The notes beneath the pieces are model-generated. The model was not told the DNA's origin, ran no database searches, and saw only the letters and a list, made by a program, of their open reading frames with translations. Positions 12,887 to 14,502 of a DNA stretch of 14,502 bases are shown here, piece after piece. This stretch comes from Bacillota bacterium. GTDB taxonomy: Bacteria > Bacillota > Negativicutes > Sporomusales > UBA7701. The DNA lies in the NCBI GenBank assembly GCA_023415075.1, contig JAEZLU010000177.1, positions 1 to 14,502 on the forward strand, written 5' to 3'. Numbering within the stretch: position 1 is the stretch's first letter; every line of letters begins with the position of its first letter. The translations under genes were made by a program, and so were the position numbers.

Positions 12887-13951
12887 GGCGCGAACCAGTT
12901 CAAGTATGCTCAGTTCTTTGTTCTGCTCAAGGTCGATAAACTCGCCGTCCTCGGTTTTGACGACCGGCCGGGCCGATGTGAACTGGCCCAGGTAAACGAC
13001 TTCGGCTTCCCGGCCGTCGCTGAGAGCGACGACATTGCCTACGAAGTAGTCGCGGACGTTGTTAAGAAAGACGGTGCAAATGTTGGGATCAAGTTTGTTG
13101 TACATGTCTTTAACCAGGGCGTCGACCGCTTCGAAGGGAGTCCGTTTCTTGCGGTATACTGTCTCGGAGGTAATGGCGTCATAGATATCGGCGACGGCGA
13201 CGATTTTGGCTACAGGGTGAATTCGTTCGCCAGTCACTTTGAGCGGATAGCCGCTGCCGTCTTCGCGCTCATGGTGCTGGAGGATGGCGAAGGCGATCGT
13301 CGGCGGCAGGTTCATTTCCTTGATAAGGTTGTAACCGCGGGTAGTATGAAGACGCATGAGTTCCATTTCGGTTTCGCTAAGGGCGCCGGGTTTGCGAAGT
13401 ATCTCCAGCGGTATCTGGGTCTTGCCGATGTCGTGCAGAAGGCCTGCCATCACCACTTCTTTCAGTTCCTCGCCGCGGTAGCCCAGCCAGCGACCAAGAA
13501 TGCCGCAGAGTACGGCGACGTTGATGGAATGGTGGAAGGTATAGTCGTCTTTACGATGGACAACAAGCAGGTGATTGAGGGCACCGGAGGTGTTGATGAA
13601 CGGTTCGATGGTGGTATCGGCTAGCTCCTTCATTTCTTTGAGCGGTACCTGTTTGAAAAAGCGAACTGTTTCGAAGGACCGTTTGAGGGTTGAGACAGTA
13701 TCGTTGTAATTCTCGGATACTGCCTTCTGCAGGGCGCTGAGGCGGACGGGCTCCCGTTCTTTGGTCTCGTCGACAACCCTTACCTCAACATACTCCACCC
13801 CCCACCCGCGGAGACGTCCGATGAGGTTAGGCGTAAGTATTGTCCCTTCACCGAGGGCAAATTTGCCATTTTCGGTAACAAGGCTGCCGGACAATTCCAT
13901 GCCTGGTTCGACCTCGTCGAGCCAGTAGCGTTTGGTAACCTTACGGGCCAT
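12884..13951 (-). CDS. HD-GYP domain cyclic-di-GMP phosphodiesterase
   Basis: A 355-residue cytoplasmic protein. An N-terminal region of about 120 residues (YWLDEVEPGMELSGSLV..) precedes an HD-GYP domain with the complete motif set: His140-His141, HDIGK (173-177), His202, HHEREDGSGYP (226-236) and ADIYDAITSETVYR (254-267). Such proteins hydrolyse c-di-GMP at a two- or three-metal site. A C-terminal part (GNVVALSDGREAEVVYLGQF..) forms a small beta-rich tail common in this family. No receiver or PAS domain and no membrane segment is seen. The ATG at 13951 is backed by GAGGGG five bases upstream and overlaps the end of the glycosyltransferase gene by 11 bases, so translation is coupled. All metal-binding residues are present, so it is probably active. 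Confidence 0.92.
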   Translation of the reverse strand: MARKVTKRYWLDEVEPGMELSGSLVTENGKFALGEGTILTPNLIGRLRGWGVEYVEVRVVDETKEREPVRLSALQKAVSENYNDTVSTLKRSFETVRFFKQVPLKEMKELADTTIEPFINTSGALNHLLVVHRKDDYTFHHSINVAVLCGILGRWLGYRGEELKEVVMAGLLHDIGKTQIPLEILRKPGALSETEMELMRLHTTRGYNLIKEMNLPPTIAFAILQHHEREDGSGYPLKVTGERIHPVAKIVAVADIYDAITSETVYRKKRTPFEAVDALVKDMYNKLDPNICTVFLNNVRDYFVGNVVALSDGREAEVVYLGQFTSARPVVKTEDGEFIDLEQNKELSILELVRA

Positions 13952-14502
13952 TTCTACCCCTCTTTCTAAGAACCGATTGGTAAAGGCGGCAATACTTTGC
14001 AATTTCCGCGGCGGGAGAAAATTGCCGGCGGACCTGCCGGGCGGCTCGGCGGCCCAGAGCGGCGGCATAAGTGTCGTTGTCGATGAGGGCGGCCAGCGCC
14101 GCTACCAGGTCGGCCGGCTCTTTGTATATCAGTCCTGTCTGGCCGTGACGGACGGCCGCCCGGTTACCGGCGATGTCGGCTACGACAACCGGCCGGCCGA
14201 GGTACATGGCTTCAAGTATGCTGCCAGGAATGGCTTCGGAAAGAGAGGTATTGACGATAACCGCGGCCCGGCGGTAAAGAGCCGCCATTTTTTCATGGGC
14301 GACTTCACCGAGGGAGGTAAACCAGGGGTAGCGACTCGCGGCCTGCTGTACTTCGGCGGCGGCTTCGGTTTCCAAGACCGGACCGGCGTGGATCAGCTTT
14401 ACGTCGTCGCGGGCCAGAGCGGCGACCGCATGGATAGCGGCGGTTACGTTCTTTACCTGGCGGAGACCGGCGACGATAAGTATGACTTTGTCGGCAGGCG
14501 CT
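13941..14502 (-). CDS. glycosyltransferase family 4, C-terminal domain (5' end outside window)
   Basis: The last 187 codons of a GT-B fold glycosyltransferase. The frame stays open to the window edge. It contains KVILIVAGLRQVKNVTAAIH, then AGPVLE, VIVNTSLSEAIPGSILEAMYLGRPVVV and GNRAAVRHGQTGLIY: the nucleotide-sugar binding half of GT4 enzymes, with Glu in SEAIPGSILEAM. The product is probably a polysaccharide or glycolipid sugar transferase using an NDP-sugar. Its stop codon lies inside the start of the HD-GYP gene (11-base overlap). Substrate and full length cannot be judged from this part. Confidence 0.9.
   Translation of the reverse strand, partial: APADKVILIVAGLRQVKNVTAAIHAVAALARDDVKLIHAGPVLETEAAAEVQQAASRYPWFTSLGEVAHEKMAALYRRAAVIVNTSLSEAIPGSILEAMYLGRPVVVADIAGNRAAVRHGQTGLIYKEPADLVAALAALIDNDTYAAALGRRAARQVRRQFSPAAEIAKYCRLYQSVLRKRGRNGP

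Overview
The window reads like a chromosomal segment of a spore-forming diderm Firmicute (Negativicutes, Sporomusaceae-like). This is inferred from gene content only. It has clostridial-type ferredoxin oxidoreductase genes, strong AGGAGG ribosome binding sites, frequent GTG/TTG starts, and a small Gln/Ser/Thr/Gly-rich protein resembling gamma-type small acid-soluble spore proteins. Alongside these are two ArnT-like lipid glycosyltransferases of the kind that modify lipid A in organisms with an outer membrane. I see no tRNA, rRNA, CRISPR array, insertion sequence or phage gene.

Layout, left to right. (1) 1-396, minus: start of a 2-oxoacid:ferredoxin oxidoreductase operon (korD, then korA running off the edge). 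(2) 397-928: a 530-base AT-rich gap with a candidate korD promoter whose spacer is a palindrome, a 12-bp perfect hairpin in the presumed leader, and a possible plus-strand small RNA. (3) 929-2157, minus: a TAXI-type TRAP receptor lipoprotein and a 48-residue membrane protein, separated by a terminator hairpin. (4) 2235-2700, plus: a promoter, a 118-residue protein of unknown function and a 24-bp bidirectional terminator. (5) 2707-8654, minus: a compact five-gene operon, read as YdjC/NaxD-type deacetylase, UPF0104 membrane protein, GalE-like epimerase, GT39 twin A, GT39 twin B. (6) 8655-9191: a divergent intergenic region with a 20-bp perfect palindrome, the spore-protein-like gene and its terminator. 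(7) 9223-11202, minus: a solitary Eco57I/TaqI-type N6-adenine DNA methyltransferase. (8) 11297-12784, minus: queC-folE2, which act in making the preQ0 precursor of queuosine. (9) 12884-14502, minus: a group-4 glycosyltransferase (5' end outside) overlapping an HD-GYP c-di-GMP phosphodiesterase.

The most interesting part is region 5. A YdjC-family deacetylase, a sugar-nucleotide epimerase, a flippase-like membrane protein and two ArnT/FlmK-like transferases together match the logic of Francisella/Bordetella-type lipid A amino-sugar decoration. In that pathway the sugar is epimerised, deacetylated while lipid-linked, and transferred on the far side of the membrane. No ArnC/FlmF-type polyprenyl-phosphate sugar transferase is present here. 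The second transferase has lost the aspartate of the DE pair that ArnT and twin A keep, so the two tandem copies may have split roles.
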